From Methylosinus sp. H3A (GTDB lineage Bacteria; Pseudomonadota; Alphaproteobacteria; Rhizobiales; Beijerinckiaceae): DNA of 64,000 nt. The notes beneath the pieces are model-generated. The model was given only the letters and a program-made list of their open reading frames with translations, did no database searches and was not told the origin of the DNA. Of this stretch, positions 53,965-64,000 are shown piece by piece. How positions within the stretch are numbered: position 1 is the stretch's first letter; each line of letters opens with the position of its first letter. Location of the stretch: positions 3,802,001 through 3,866,000 of the forward strand of contig NZ_JADNQW010000005.1 in NCBI RefSeq assembly GCF_015709455.1, given 5' to 3'. The translations under genes and the position numbers were made by a program.

Positions 53965-56484
53965 ATGTCGCAATTGCTCGAGACGAAAACCGAGGCTCAA
54001 GACGAGGTCACGGCGCCCGCGCCGCAGTGGAAGACGGATTTCTATTGGGTCTGCCGCATTCTCTGGGCCTGCCGCGTGAGCGTGGCGAGCGCGCTCGCCG
54101 GCCTGCTGCTGTTCGGCCTCGTCGATCAGGCGCAGAATTTGTTCGCCGATCGCTCCTTCGACGACTTCCTCTTCGGGGCGCATTATTGGCTCTCCGTCTT
54201 CGTCGCCATCTTCCTGGTCTGGGCTTTCCCGGTCCATTACGGCGCGCGCCGCGTGCTCGAGGACGCCGATTCGGCCTGGATGATCCCCTATTTTCTCCGC
54301 GTCGAAATGCGCGACAACGACATTCGCTCCGTCCGCGACCATGTGCGCCGCCGCTTCGGGCACGTCATCGCCTGGACGCCGCGCCTTCTCGGCCTCACGC
54401 CTTTCGTCGCGGTCGCGCTCGGCCTCATGGGCGCGCAGGCCTCGATCGAGAACGCCGCCATACTCTCGGAAGCGACGGCGACGCGCGACCAGATATGGGC
54501 GCTGCTGGCGCTCGACGCCGCGACGGCCGCGGCTTTCGTCTATTTCGTCGTGAAGCGTCAGCGCATCGCCAAATTCATCGGCGCGAGCATGAATCTGCAA
54601 CTGCTGACCGACGCCTCGCTCTACGCCACCACCGCGGTTTTCGTTTCGGCGCTGATCTGGCCCTTCTTCCTGTCGGATCATGCGCCGCGCGCATTGATCG
54701 CTCCCTTTCTGCTCGGCAGCCTCGTGCTGGGCGCGAGCTGGCTGGTGCGCAAGGGCTATGAGACCGGACGGCCGCTGCTTTTGACCGCGATCCTCTTCGC
54801 CGCCGCGATCACGGCGGCGAATACGCGGCTCGACGATGTGCGCACCCTGCCCGAGGCCGCCGACGCGCTCTCCAAGGCGGATCGGCAGATCGACATCACC
54901 GAAGCTGTGCGCAATTGGAAGGCCGCCAATGGCTGCGCCGAGAACGAATGTCCGCCGGCGCTCATCGTCGCAGCCGAGGGCGGCGCCAGCCGCGCGGCCT
55001 ATATGGCGGCGACGGTCGTCGGCCATTTGATCGATCGCGATGGCGATCTCGGCGATGGGCCGGCGCTGACGTCGCCCGGACGGCGCGTCTTCGCTTTCTC
55101 CGGCGTCTCGGGCGGCGCCTTCGGCTCGGCGATTTTCCGCGCGGCGCTCTCGGACGTGGCGGAAAAGGACGTCGCGACTCCGCCCTGCGTCAATACAGCG
55201 CGCGTCTGGGTCGGCGCCCATGAGGGCCGCGATCCGACGACGAGCTGGCGTGACTGCCTGCAATTGCTGGTCTCCGGCGATTATCTCTCGCCGACCGTCG
55301 TCGGCCTCGGCTTTCGCGACAATTTCTCGCCGCGCAAATTTTTCGTGGGCGACGAGAGCTGGATGGAGGATCGCGCGGCGCTGCTCGAGAAGTCCTGGGA
55401 GCGTCATTATGATTTCGTGACCAACCCCGCCTATAAGAACGACTATTGGACCGGCGAGCTGATCCAGACCGGCGAGCCCTGCGCGAGCGGCGCGACGCGC
55501 GGCATGTGCCGCCGCTTGGGCTATGCGCGCGCGACGCCGGCCGGCAAATGGGCCCCGCTGCTGCTGCTCAACGGCACGTCGGTGGACAGCGGGACACGCA
55601 TCATCGGAACCGATCTTATTTCGACACGCCCCGCCCCGGCGAGCAATTCGCGCGCGCCGCTCTATCCGGCGGCCTATGATTTCTTCGAGATGATCTCGAC
55701 GCCCTGCAAATCGCCGAAGGGCGATATGTGCCCGGCCGCGGCGCATGGCGCAGAGGATGTCGCGTCGCTGCGCAACGGCCCCGACATTCTCTTGTCGACG
55801 GCGGCGCTGCTCAGCGCGCGCTTCCCCGTGATCTCGCCGGCGGGCGCGCTGCGCACCAAGGATGACGCGACACATGGCGACCGCATCGTCGACGGCGGCT
55901 ACTTCGACAATGCCGGCCTCGCCTCCGCGCTCGATGTCGCGCGCGCGCTGAAAGGCGAAGGCGTCACGCCGCTGATCCTGTGGGTGCAGAACGATCCTGT
56001 CGGCGCGCTCACCGACAATACGCTGCCGCCGCGCGCGGCGGGCACGCCGCGGCTCGGCGCGACGGGCGTGAATTTCTTGTCCGATCTCTTCGGCCTCGTC
56101 GCCGCGCCCGTAGACGCTCTGTTGGCGACGCGCGCAGGCCATGCGGCGGAACAGGCGGCGCTCGCCCAGCGCAGCCTCGTCGAGATGAACGCCGACACCG
56201 ACCGCTATGCCGGCGACATGACCGCGAGCTTCTTCCAGATCGGCGTGCGCGTGCAGCCCGTTCTGGTCGCGGACGGCGGCGACGATCCGCTGCTCGACAA
56301 GACCTGCGCCCGCTTCAAGGGCCAGACCTTGTCCATGTCCAAAGTGTCGATGAGCTGGTGGCTGTCGCAATCGGTGCAGGCCGATCTCGACGCGCAGCTC
56401 TGCGACAAGGACAATCGCCAGAGCCTGAAGGATCTCATCACACGGCTGAAGCAGAAGCTGCCGCTGGTGAAATCCGTGTGGTGA
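53965..56484 (+). CDS. Membrane-embedded patatin-like phospholipase domain protein
   Basis: 839 aa. The N-terminal 300 residues hold five or six membrane helices (VASALAGLLLFGLVDQ, YWLSVFVAIFLVWAFPV, LLGLTPFVAVALGLMG, LLTAILFAAAITAA). The C-terminal half shows the patatin dyad: an oxyanion loop in AAEGGASRAAYMAA, the nucleophile Ser in FSGVSGGAFGSA (G-x-S-x-G), and the Asp in RIVDGGYFDNAGL. It therefore resembles a serine lipase or acyl hydrolase joined to a membrane anchor. The substrate is unknown. The ATG at 53965 has GGAG seven bases upstream; 53953 has none. It is monocistronic. Confidence 0.82.
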   Translation: MSQLLETKTEAQDEVTAPAPQWKTDFYWVCRILWACRVSVASALAGLLLFGLVDQAQNLFADRSFDDFLFGAHYWLSVFVAIFLVWAFPVHYGARRVLEDADSAWMIPYFLRVEMRDNDIRSVRDHVRRRFGHVIAWTPRLLGLTPFVAVALGLMGAQASIENAAILSEATATRDQIWALLALDAATAAAFVYFVVKRQRIAKFIGASMNLQLLTDASLYATTAVFVSALIWPFFLSDHAPRALIAPFLLGSLVLGASWLVRKGYETGRPLLLTAILFAAAITAANTRLDDVRTLPEAADALSKADRQIDITEAVRNWKAANGCAENECPPALIVAAEGGASRAAYMAATVVGHLIDRDGDLGDGPALTSPGRRVFAFSGVSGGAFGSAIFRAALSDVAEKDVATPPCVNTARVWVGAHEGRDPTTSWRDCLQLLVSGDYLSPTVVGLGFRDNFSPRKFFVGDESWMEDRAALLEKSWERHYDFVTNPAYKNDYWTGELIQTGEPCASGATRGMCRRLGYARATPAGKWAPLLLLNGTSVDSGTRIIGTDLISTRPAPASNSRAPLYPAAYDFFEMISTPCKSPKGDMCPAAAHGAEDVASLRNGPDILLSTAALLSARFPVISPAGALRTKDDATHGDRIVDGGYFDNAGLASALDVARALKGEGVTPLILWVQNDPVGALTDNTLPPRAAGTPRLGATGVNFLSDLFGLVAAPVDALLATRAGHAAEQAALAQRSLVEMNADTDRYAGDMTASFFQIGVRVQPVLVADGGDDPLLDKTCARFKGQTLSMSKVSMSWWLSQSVQADLDAQLCDKDNRQSLKDLITRLKQKLPLVKSVW

Positions 56485-56499
56485 GACGGCCCCGCGGCT

Positions 56500-57594
<1,095 letters not shown>

Positions 57595-57734
57595 CTAACA
57601 CGCCGCTCGCCATATTGGGAAGACTGCGAAACCTCCGAACGTTGACGCCCCGCAGCGTTCCGGTCTAGAGCCGTCGTCGAGCCCGACGCCGCGCCTTTTT
57701 CCGCGGACGCGGCGCGACGCAGCATTGGGAGCCG

Positions 57735-58142
57735 ATGACGGAACGAGTGATCGCGCGAGACCCCGGCGGCGTTCCCTCTCCGCCGCGGAGCGCCTGCGCG
57801 GCGATCGTCGCTTCGCTCTGCATGCTCACGACCGCTGTCGCCGCGCCACAGCCCGCGCCTTCGAGCGATCGCCCGCCCCATGTCGCCGCGCGCCGCGCGC
57901 CGCGCGCGCCCGCGCCGCCGCGTCGTCCGCCGGAGCAACGCGCGCCGCAGCCGGCAGAGGCTCCGCCCGCCGCGCCGCCGGAGCTGCCGCCGCTCGACAC
58001 TTCGGCGCCGCCGCCGTCGCTGCCGCGCGCGCCGCGCGAACGCATGCGCCAATGCGCGATGCAATGGATGAAGATCAAGCAGGAAGGGCGAGTGGGCGGG
58101 ACGAGCTGGCGCGAATTCGCGACCCGATGTCTGACCCGCTGA
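57735..58142 (+). CDS. Exported proline/alanine-rich protein with a PsiF-like C-terminus
   Basis: 135 aa. A weak signal region (ACAAIVASLCMLTTAVAA) is followed by about 60 Pro/Ala/Arg-rich residues and then a compact end, ERMRQCAMQWMKIKQEGRVGGTSWREFATRCL. The two-cysteine C-x-x-x-W-x-x-(M/L)-K-x-x-G-x-x-G-x-x-W-x-x-F-x-x-x-C-L pattern recurs in small rhizobial exported proteins and resembles the PsiF repeat. The function is unknown. Confidence 0.65.
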   Translation: MTERVIARDPGGVPSPPRSACAAIVASLCMLTTAVAAPQPAPSSDRPPHVAARRAPRAPAPPRRPPEQRAPQPAEAPPAAPPELPPLDTSAPPPSLPRAPRERMRQCAMQWMKIKQEGRVGGTSWREFATRCLTR

Positions 58143-58326
58143 AGGCCTGAAGTCGCGCTTCGCCGTCTGTCCGAGACCATAACGTCGAGGTCCGAAGAGG
58201 AGGCGCGTCAGGCGATCGAGGAGCGCGGGCCGAGCCGGCCCGGGCAATAGGATTGCTGCGAAACGCGTTCACGATGCGAGGTGGATCGGCTGCGCATGGC
58301 GAACGCGTTTCGGCCGCGGTCTTTCG

Positions 58327-58686
58327 TCAGACCGTCTCCGAGCTTTCCGGCGCCGGAGGAGTTTCCTTTGGCTTGCGCGGAGCGCGACGCTTGACGGGAG
58401 CCTTGCGCGCGGTCTTCTTCGTTGCGGTCTTCTTCGTCGCGGTGCGCTTCTTCGTAGCGACGCGCTTCTTCGTAGCGACGCGCTTCTTCGTCGCCACCTT
58501 GCGCGTGGTCTTGCGGGCGACCTTCTTCGAAGCGGCCTTGCGCGCGACCTTCCGCGTGGCCTTCTTGGCGGCGGCCTTCTTGGTCGCGGCCTTCTTGGTC
58601 GCGGTCTTCTTGGTCGCAGTCTTACGAGCACCCTTCTTCGCGGTCGCCTTTTTCGCAGGCTTACGCTTCGTCGTTGGTTTCGCCAT
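58327..58686 (-). CDS. Lysine-rich histone H1-like protein
   Basis: 119 aa, almost entirely K, A, T and R, built from repeated AATKK, RVATKK and TATKK units, with a short Pro/Glu tail. It resembles the C-terminal tail of eukaryotic histone H1 and bacterial Hc1/AlgP-type proteins, which bind DNA non-specifically. The three tandem VATKKR units are direct DNA repeats. The ATG at 58686 has GGGGA upstream. Confidence 0.85.
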   Translation of the reverse strand: MAKPTTKRKPAKKATAKKGARKTATKKTATKKAATKKAAAKKATRKVARKAASKKVARKTTRKVATKKRVATKKRVATKKRTATKKTATKKTARKAPVKRRAPRKPKETPPAPESSETV

Positions 58687-59343
58687 CTTCAGTCCCCTTG
58701 ATCCATATCGTCGGAATGTCGCTATGACCGACAATAGGCGGCAATAGCGTAGCGTGGTTAACCAGTCGTTCAAGTGGCGCTTTCACGAATTGCATGCGCG
58801 AGCGATGTCGCATACCGCGAAACAAGAGCGACTGCGCGACGCCGACGACGTCGCCGCATGCGTCGCAAAGGCGCAGAACGCGTCGCGCGCGCCACATCGC
58901 GACATTGATCTCGACATTGTCGGAAACGCTCGTCACGCATCGGCGAAGATGCGCCGTCATCTCGTCGACGCGCAATGAGCAGCCGCCGACGAAGCGTTCA
59001 ATCTATTGTTTTTCTTTGTAGACTAGCGCGCGCACGCAATTGCGCGACGCGCATGCGCGCGACATCGGCCGCGCGCTCGATCGACATTTCGAGGTTTTGT
59101 TTCACGCTGTCGCCAACGCTCTGCGACCTTCGCGTCGCAAGTCTCGGTCTGCGCGAGACGGCGTCGGCGACGCGCTCGCGAAAGCCGTCGAGCGCTCGTC
59201 GAGCGCCGCAGATCGCATGAAAAAAAATTGTGCGCAGCGCGCGCGCCGAGCGTCGCGAAAGCCGCGCTGCGGCCTTCGCGCGGCGTCGATTCGATCGAAT
59301 CGACGCCGCCAGTGATTCGTATTTCGGCTTTGTCGGAAGCGTC
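58687..59343. other. Long region without a recognisable gene
   Basis: 657 bases between the histone-like gene and gatB. Short frames exist on both strands but are arginine-rich with no motif. It contains many GCGCGC runs, one AT-rich patch (about 59000-59020), an A8 run near 59220, and a perfect 30-bp palindrome at the right end. Confidence 0.5.
59280..59309. repeat. Perfect 30-bp palindrome after gatB
   Basis: The sequence centred on ATTCGATCGAAT, flanked by GCGGCGTCG and CGACGCCGC, equals its own reverse complement. It lies 35 bases beyond the gatB stop and could form a hairpin ending the gat transcript, although no T-run follows on the minus strand. Confidence 0.75.
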
Positions 59344-60816
59344 TCAGACGCCGAGGCGGCTCTTCAGCAACTCATTGACGGCTTGCGGATTAGCCTTTCC
59401 GCCGGTCGCCTTCATCACCTGGCCGACGAACCAGCCGAGCATCGTCGGCTTCGCCTTCGCTTGCGCGACCTTGTCTGGATTGGCGGCGATGATCTCGTCG
59501 ATCGCCTTTTCGATCGCGCCGGTGTCGGTCACCTGCTTCAGACCGCGTGTCTCGACGATCTCGCGCGGATCGCCGCCCTCTTGCCAGACGATCTCGAACA
59601 AATCCTTGCCGAGCTTGCCCGAGATGACGCCCTGCGAAATGAGATCGACGATGGCGCCGATCGCCGCAGCGGACACGGGCGAACGCGTAATGTCGAGACC
59701 TTCCTTGTTGAGGCGGCCGAACAATTCATTGATGACCCAATTGGCGACGAGCTTGGCGTCGCGGCCTTTCGCCGCCTCCTCGAAGAAGTCGGCGCTCGCG
59801 CGCTCGGCGACGAGAACGCCTGCGTCATAGGGCGGCAGGCCGTAATCGGCGACGAAGCGCGCGCGCTTCTCGTCCGGCAGCTCCGGCAGTTCGGCCTTCA
59901 GCGCGTCGACATAGGGCTGGTCGAATTCGAGCGGCAGCAGATCCGGGTCCGGGAAATAGCGGTAATCGTGCGCCTCCTCCTTGGAGCGCATGGAGCGCGT
60001 CTCGCCCTTGCCGGGATCGAAGAGGCGCGTCTCCTGCGAGATGACGCCGCCATCCTCGAGAATACCGATCTGGCGGCGCGCCTCCACCTCCACCGCCTGG
60101 CCGATGAAGCGTATGGAGTTGACGTTCTTGATCTCGCAGCGCGTGCCGAAGGGCGCGCCGGGCTTGCGCACGGAGACGTTCACGTCGGCGCGCAGAGAGC
60201 CCTGCTCCATATTGCCGTCGCAGGAGCCGATGTAGCGCAAAATGGTGCGCAGCTTGGAGACATAGGCGCGCGCCTCCTCCGCCGAGCGAATGTCCGGCTT
60301 CGACACGATCTCCATCAGCGCGACGCCGGAGCGGTTCAAATCCACGTGGCTCTCGGTGGCCGAGAGATCGTGGATGGACTTGCCGGCGTCCTGCTCGAGA
60401 TGCAGCCGCTCTATGCCGACGGTGATGCGCTCGCTAGGCGTCACATCGACGATCACCTCGCCCTCGCCGACGATCGGATGCTTGTACTGAGAAATCTGAT
60501 AGCCCTGCGGCAGGTCGGGATAGAAATAATTCTTCCGATCGAACACTGAACGCAGATTGATCTTCGCCTGCAGGCCGAGCCCGGTGCGAACGGCTTGGCG
60601 GACGCATTCCTCATTTATGACCGGCAGCATTCCGGGCATGGCGGCGTCGACGAGCGAGACATGGTCATTGGGCTCGCCGCCATATTCCGCGCTGGCGCCG
60701 GAGAAGAGCTTGGCCTTGCTCGTCACCTGGGCGTGGATCTCCATGCCGACGACGATCTCCCAGTCGCCGGTCGCGCCTTTGATGAGTTTGCTGGGCTGCG
60801 TCTCGCGCGTGTTCAT
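59344..60816 (-). CDS. gatB: Aspartyl/glutamyl-tRNA(Asn/Gln) amidotransferase subunit B
   Basis: 490 aa. The opening motif [22 protein letters not shown], with [20 protein letters not shown] and [18 protein letters not shown], is the GatB kinase/amidotransferase core. [22 protein letters not shown] and the C-terminal tail domain ([39 protein letters not shown], in parts) complete it. With GatA and GatC it converts Glu-tRNA(Gln) or Asp-tRNA(Asn). It is downstream of gatC, gatA and a chorismate mutase gene. Confidence 0.97.
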   Translation of the reverse strand: MNTRETQPSKLIKGATGDWEIVVGMEIHAQVTSKAKLFSGASAEYGGEPNDHVSLVDAAMPGMLPVINEECVRQAVRTGLGLQAKINLRSVFDRKNYFYPDLPQGYQISQYKHPIVGEGEVIVDVTPSERITVGIERLHLEQDAGKSIHDLSATESHVDLNRSGVALMEIVSKPDIRSAEEARAYVSKLRTILRYIGSCDGNMEQGSLRADVNVSVRKPGAPFGTRCEIKNVNSIRFIGQAVEVEARRQIGILEDGGVISQETRLFDPGKGETRSMRSKEEAHDYRYFPDPDLLPLEFDQPYVDALKAELPELPDEKRARFVADYGLPPYDAGVLVAERASADFFEEAAKGRDAKLVANWVINELFGRLNKEGLDITRSPVSAAAIGAIVDLISQGVISGKLGKDLFEIVWQEGGDPREIVETRGLKQVTDTGAIEKAIDEIIAANPDKVAQAKAKPTMLGWFVGQVMKATGGKANPQAVNELLKSRLGV

Positions 60817-60895
60817 GTCTCTTCGTCCTCGACCTGCGTCTTTCGTTCCGGAGAATTCTACATCTAAGATCGACGCTCGTCATATGCGAGCCGAA

Positions 60896-60942
60896 GGCGA
60901 AGCAATCCAGGGGCCGCGGGACGGCTCCTGGATTGCTTCGCC
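60896..60942. repeat. 16-bp perfect inverted repeat between gatB and the chorismate mutase gene
   Basis: GGCGAAGCAATCCAGG (60896-60911) pairs with CCTGGATTGCTTCGCC (60927-60942) across 15 bases. The layout suggests a dispersed palindromic unit or a transcript-end hairpin; there is no T-run. Confidence 0.7.
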
Positions 60943-60963
60943 GCTCCGCTCGCGCAATGCGGC

Positions 60964-61305
60964 TCAGGAGCGCGAAGGCGCCTCGCCCTGCTCGCGCTCG
61001 CCCATCAGCCGTTCCTCATGGGCTATCGACCATTCGATCAGCGCGCGCCACAGCGCTTGCGCCACTTCGCCGGCGAGTCCTTCACGCTCCGCCGCGGCGG
61101 CGACGCGCGCCAGCACTTCGTCGACGCGCTCGGGCACGCGCGCCGGAATGCCCAGAGACGGCTTCACGGCGGCGGCGCGCTCGATCTGGCGCTGGCGGCG
61201 GGCGAGCAGCGCGACGAGCTCGTCGTCGAGCGAGTCTATAGTGGCGCGCACGTCCGACATTTCGTCGCGCGGTTCGAGCTTTGCGGCCTCTGCTCTGCGC
61301 GTCAT
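60964..61305 (-). CDS. Chorismate mutase (AroQ type)
   Basis: 113 aa, all-helical. [37 protein letters not shown] carries the usual Arg, Asp and Lys active-site positions, and [13 protein letters not shown] followed by [14 protein letters not shown] completes the three-helix fold. It would convert chorismate to prephenate for Phe and Tyr. The ATG at 61305 overlaps the gatA stop (ATGA), so it is translationally coupled to gatA. Such a gene inside the gat cluster is unusual. Confidence 0.88.
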   Translation of the reverse strand: MTRRAEAAKLEPRDEMSDVRATIDSLDDELVALLARRQRQIERAAAVKPSLGIPARVPERVDEVLARVAAAAEREGLAGEVAQALWRALIEWSIAHEERLMGEREQGEAPSRS

Positions 61306-62801
61306 TTCGCCTCGGTCCACCAGGGCTGCGGGAAGTCGATCTTCGGAGCGGCGCTCTCCAGCGCCGCGGCCAGCGAGAACAAGGTCGCCTCGTCGAAGGG
61401 GCGGCCGATGAGCTGCAGGCCGAGCGGCAATCCGTCGGCGCCGAGCCCGCCCGGCACGGCTATGCCCGGCAGGCCCGCCATATTCACCGTCACGGTGAAA
61501 ATGTCGTTGAGATACATTTCGACGGGATCGGCCGCGCCCTTCTCACCCTGCGCGAAGGCGGTGGAAGGCGTCGCGGGCGTCAGCACGGCGTCGACGCCGG
61601 CCGCGAAAGCCTCGTCGAAATCGCGCTTGATGAGGCTGCGGATTTTTTGCGCGCGCACATAAAAGGCGTCGTAATAGCCATGCGAGAGCACATAGGCGCC
61701 GATCATCACGCGGCGACGCACCTCGGCTCCAAAACCCTTGGCGCGCGTCTTCTCATACATGCCGGCGATGTCGCGGCCCTTCTCGCGCAGGCCGTAGCGC
61801 ACGCCGTCATAGCGCGCGAGATTGGAGGAGGCCTCCGCCGGAGCGATGATGTAATAGGCCGGCAGCGCATAGCGCGTATGCGGCAGGGAAATCTCTACGA
61901 TCTCCGCGCCTGCGTCGCGCAGCCAGGCGACGCCCTGGTCCCAGAGCGCATTGATCTCGGCGCCGCCGCCGATGCGGTATTCCTTGGGGATGCCGATGCG
62001 GCGGCCCTTCACCGAGGCGCCGATCGCCGCCTCGTAATCGGGAACGGGCGCGTCGACGCTGGTCGTGTCCTTGGGATCATGGCCTGCCATGGAGCGCAAC
62101 ATGATTGCCGCGTCGCGCACCGTGCGCGTGATCGGCCCGGCCTGATCGAGCGAGGAGGCGAAGGCGACAATGCCCCAGCGCGAGCAACGGCCATAGGTCG
62201 GCTTTATGCCCACGGTGCCGGTGAAAGCCGCCGGCTGGCGAATGGAGCCGCCCGTGTCGGTCGCCGTGGCGCCCAGCGCGAGACGCGCCGCGACAGCGGC
62301 GGAAGACCCGCCCGAGGAGCCGCCGGGAACGATCTTCGCGTCGTCGAAGCCGCCATCCTTCTTGCGTCGCCAGGGCGAGACGACGGGGCCGAAGGCGCTC
62401 GTCTCATTGGACGAGCCCATCGCGAATTCGTCGAGGTTGAGCTTGCCCAGCATCACCGCGCCGTCGCGCCAGAGATTGGCGGACACGGTCGAGTCGTAAG
62501 TAGGCGTGAAGCCGTCGAGGATGCGGCTCCCCGCCGTGGTGCGCACGCCCTTGGTGCAATAGAGATCCTTTATGCCGAGCGGCAGACCCTCGAGCGGGCG
62601 CGCCTCGCCGCGGGCGAGGCGCACGTCGCTCTCGCGCGCCGCCTCCAGCGCGAGCTCCGGCGTCTCGGTGATGAAGGCGTTGAGCGCGCGCGCGGTCTCG
62701 ATCGCCTCGACATGGGCGCGGGTCAGCTCGACCGCCGACAGTTTCTTCGAAACGAGCGCGTCGCGCGCCTCGGCGAGGGAGAAATGCGTAGGATCGGACA
62801 T
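61302..62801 (-). CDS. gatA: Aspartyl/glutamyl-tRNA(Asn/Gln) amidotransferase subunit A
   Basis: 499 aa. Amidase signature family: the catalytic Lys in [33 protein letters not shown], and the Ser-Ser-Lys triad region [16 protein letters not shown] with [14 protein letters not shown]. It generates ammonia from glutamine for the GatB reaction. The start at 62801 ([16 protein letters not shown]) lacks a strong ribosome site, which fits coupling from gatC 72 bases upstream. Confidence 0.97.
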   Translation of the reverse strand: MSDPTHFSLAEARDALVSKKLSAVELTRAHVEAIETARALNAFITETPELALEAARESDVRLARGEARPLEGLPLGIKDLYCTKGVRTTAGSRILDGFTPTYDSTVSANLWRDGAVMLGKLNLDEFAMGSSNETSAFGPVVSPWRRKKDGGFDDAKIVPGGSSGGSSAAVAARLALGATATDTGGSIRQPAAFTGTVGIKPTYGRCSRWGIVAFASSLDQAGPITRTVRDAAIMLRSMAGHDPKDTTSVDAPVPDYEAAIGASVKGRRIGIPKEYRIGGGAEINALWDQGVAWLRDAGAEIVEISLPHTRYALPAYYIIAPAEASSNLARYDGVRYGLREKGRDIAGMYEKTRAKGFGAEVRRRVMIGAYVLSHGYYDAFYVRAQKIRSLIKRDFDEAFAAGVDAVLTPATPSTAFAQGEKGAADPVEMYLNDIFTVTVNMAGLPGIAVPGGLGADGLPLGLQLIGRPFDEATLFSLAAALESAAPKIDFPQPWWTEAK

Positions 62802-62872
62802 GAATGCGTTCGCTCGTTCGGTCTTTGAGCCCGCGTCTCGCGCGGGCGCTCGCTCGTCGTTGCGGAAGGCGG

Positions 62873-63160
62873 TTATTCGATGACCTTGGGCACGACGAAA
62901 TAATGGTCTTCCTTTTCCGGCGCATTGGCCAGAATGGCGTCGGCGAAGCCGCCGTCGGTGACGACGTCTTTCCGTTTCTTCATTTGCATGGGCAGGACGG
63001 ATGTCAAAGGCTCGACGCCTTCGACGTCGACGCCCGACAGCTCGGCGACGAAATCCAATATTGCGTTGAGCTCCGCGCCGAGGCGCTCGACCTCTTCATC
63101 CTCGACGGCGATGCGCGCGAGATGGGCGATGCGGCGGACAGTCGCCTGATCGACGGACAT
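62873..63160 (-). CDS. gatC: Aspartyl/glutamyl-tRNA(Asn/Gln) amidotransferase subunit C
   Basis: 95 aa. It begins [27 protein letters not shown], then [28 protein letters not shown] (in parts) and ends [16 protein letters not shown], the standard GatC form. It stabilises the GatA-GatB complex. It is the first gene of the gat operon; the ATG at 63160 has GGAG upstream. It is divergent from ruvX. Confidence 0.96.
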   Translation of the reverse strand: MSVDQATVRRIAHLARIAVEDEEVERLGAELNAILDFVAELSGVDVEGVEPLTSVLPMQMKKRKDVVTDGGFADAILANAPEKEDHYFVVPKVIE

Positions 63161-63312
63161 TTTGTGGAGCTCCGTTCCGACTTCGTCCCGCGCGCTATAC
63201 CACTCGCGGCTTCGACGGCGCAATGCGCACGTCTGCTTTCGGCCATGCAACGGCCGCGCCGGATTTCCCCGCCGGATTTCCCGAAGACGCCGCGCCGTGC
63301 TAGGCGGTTGCG

Positions 63313-63795
63313 ATGACCGCCGGACCAAAGACGCTCGAGGAGCTCGCCGCGCTGCTGCCGCAAAAGCGCCGGCTGATGGGGCTCGACATCGGCACGAAGA
63401 CGATCGGCCTGGGGCTGTCGGACGTCGAACGCCGGCTGGCGACGCCGCTCGAGACGATACGCCGCGTGAAATTCACCAAGGACGCCGAACGTCTCGCTGC
63501 GCTCCTCGCGCAATTCGAGATCGGCGCGCTGATCGTCGGCCTGCCGCTCAACATGGACGGGTCTGAAGGCCCGCGCGCGCAAGCGACACGGGCCTTCATG
63601 CGCAATTTCGACGCGACGCGACGAATGCCCTACGCCTTCTGGGACGAGCGGCTTTCGACGGCCGCAGTCACCAGAGAGCTGCTGGCGCAGGACGTTTCGC
63701 GCGCCAAACGGGCCGAGGTCGTGGATCGCATGGCCGCGGCCTATATTCTGCAAGGCGCCCTAGACAGGCTGGGGCGCCTCGCTACGGGAGGCTAG
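63313..63795 (+). CDS. ruvX: Putative Holliday junction resolvase (YqgF/RuvX)
   Basis: 160 aa. RNase-H-like fold: the first Asp in [37 protein letters not shown] with the family G-L-P-x-N-M-D-G motif, and the [13 protein letters not shown] catalytic region. It is implicated in 16S rRNA processing and possibly in junction resolution. The initiation ATG is at 63313. It is divergent from gatC, with about 150 bases between. Confidence 0.93.
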   Translation: MTAGPKTLEELAALLPQKRRLMGLDIGTKTIGLGLSDVERRLATPLETIRRVKFTKDAERLAALLAQFEIGALIVGLPLNMDGSEGPRAQATRAFMRNFDATRRMPYAFWDERLSTAAVTRELLAQDVSRAKRAEVVDRMAAAYILQGALDRLGRLATGG

Positions 63796-63805
63796 AACGA
63801 CCGGC

Positions 63806-64000
63806 TCACCACCAGCCGCGACGTCCCCAGCCGCCCCAGCCGCCACCCCAGCCGCCGCCCCAGCCGCCGCCGCCGAAGCCGATGTTCAGCGCGCCGCCGA
63901 GAAGGCCGGCGCCCGCGCCGATGATGCCGGGGCCGCCGCCATAGCCGTATCCATAGGAGGGATAGGCGTAGGTAGCCGCCACGACCGGCACGGCGACAGC
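63806..64000 (-). CDS. Glycine-rich exported protein, 5' end beyond the window
   Basis: Only the last 64 codons are seen. The frame is open to base 64000. It starts AVAVPVVAATYAYPSYGYGY, perhaps the end of a signal peptide, then runs to GGGGWGGGWGGGWGGWGRRGWW. Proteins of this kind are common small exported or surface Gly-rich proteins in the group; the function is unknown. Confidence 0.7.
   Translation of the reverse strand, partial: AVAVPVVAATYAYPSYGYGYGGGPGIIGAGAGLLGGALNIGFGGGGWGGGWGGGWGGWGRRGWW

Noticed and set aside
53878..56370. 830-codon open frame on the minus strand
   Set aside because: Antisense to the patatin-like gene and made almost entirely of R, A, E, D and G.

Overview
The window looks like a chromosome segment of a high-GC alphaproteobacterium of the Hyphomicrobiales. 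Pointers are the CtrA-proteolysis adaptors CpdR and RcdA (DUF1465), the DUF1036-pyk pair, a clan AA (TIGR02281-type) protease, split purE/purK and a gatC-gatA-gatB cluster. A methanotroph-like relative (Methylocystis/Methylosinus) is my guess. It rests on overall flavour, because no methane monooxygenase gene is present.

Layout: (1) 1-7.7 kb: a minus-strand secreted-protein locus. A very large RTX/LysM/subtilase protein is translationally coupled to a small exported protein. The small gene has a frameshifted tandem copy, and a 1,007-bp piece of the RTX gene is repeated beside it. The subtilase reading frame is cut by an in-frame TAA just before a P-domain-like segment that stays open to the window edge. 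(2) 7.7-17.4 kb: mobile DNA. It holds an IS110 tail fragment, a frameshifted IS110 element with a structured non-coding leader, a frameshifted relaxase/DUF3363 gene, a mazEF-type toxin-antitoxin pair behind a perfect 14-bp palindrome, an XRE regulator, an IS630 element with clear inverted repeats, and a large serine recombinase whose last codons overlap tRNA-Glu. (3) 17.6-22.8 kb: an ABC-F ATPase, a GNAT enzyme, lolC/E-lolD, and a membrane-anchored exported protein. (4) 23.2-27.3 kb: an RpfF-like DSF synthase in an apparent operon with a membrane GGDEF-EAL protein, facing a crotonase-fold protein that lacks the catalytic glutamates. (5) 27.4-28.9 kb: a Tat-exported multicopper-oxidase-like protein missing key copper ligands. 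(6) 29.1-33.6 kb: tRNA-Leu, tig, clpP, and an acyl-CoA carboxylase alpha subunit. (7) 34-43 kb: a TonB-dependent receptor, an SGNH esterase, purEK, small membrane proteins, and a phosphosulfolactate-synthase-like gene next to an MmgE/PrpD gene. (8) 43-50 kb: hrpB, an HhH protein, hisN, an N-formylglutamate amidohydrolase, cpdR, rpmE and rcdA. (9) 50-58.7 kb: an inositol-phosphatase family gene, GNAT, pyk, DUF1036, a membrane patatin-like protein, hemB, and a lysine-rich histone-like protein. (10) 59.3-64 kb: gatB, chorismate mutase, gatA, gatC, ruvX, and a truncated glycine-rich protein.

Functionally, most of the region from 17.5 kb on is core housekeeping: lipoprotein sorting, protein folding and turnover, purine and haem synthesis, Glu/Asp-tRNA amidation, and cell-cycle proteolysis. 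The unusual content is the duplicated secreted-protease locus, the decaying integrative element at tRNA-Glu, the DSF/c-di-GMP module, and several families that keep their fold but have lost active-site residues. All calls come from reading the sequence; no database search was run.
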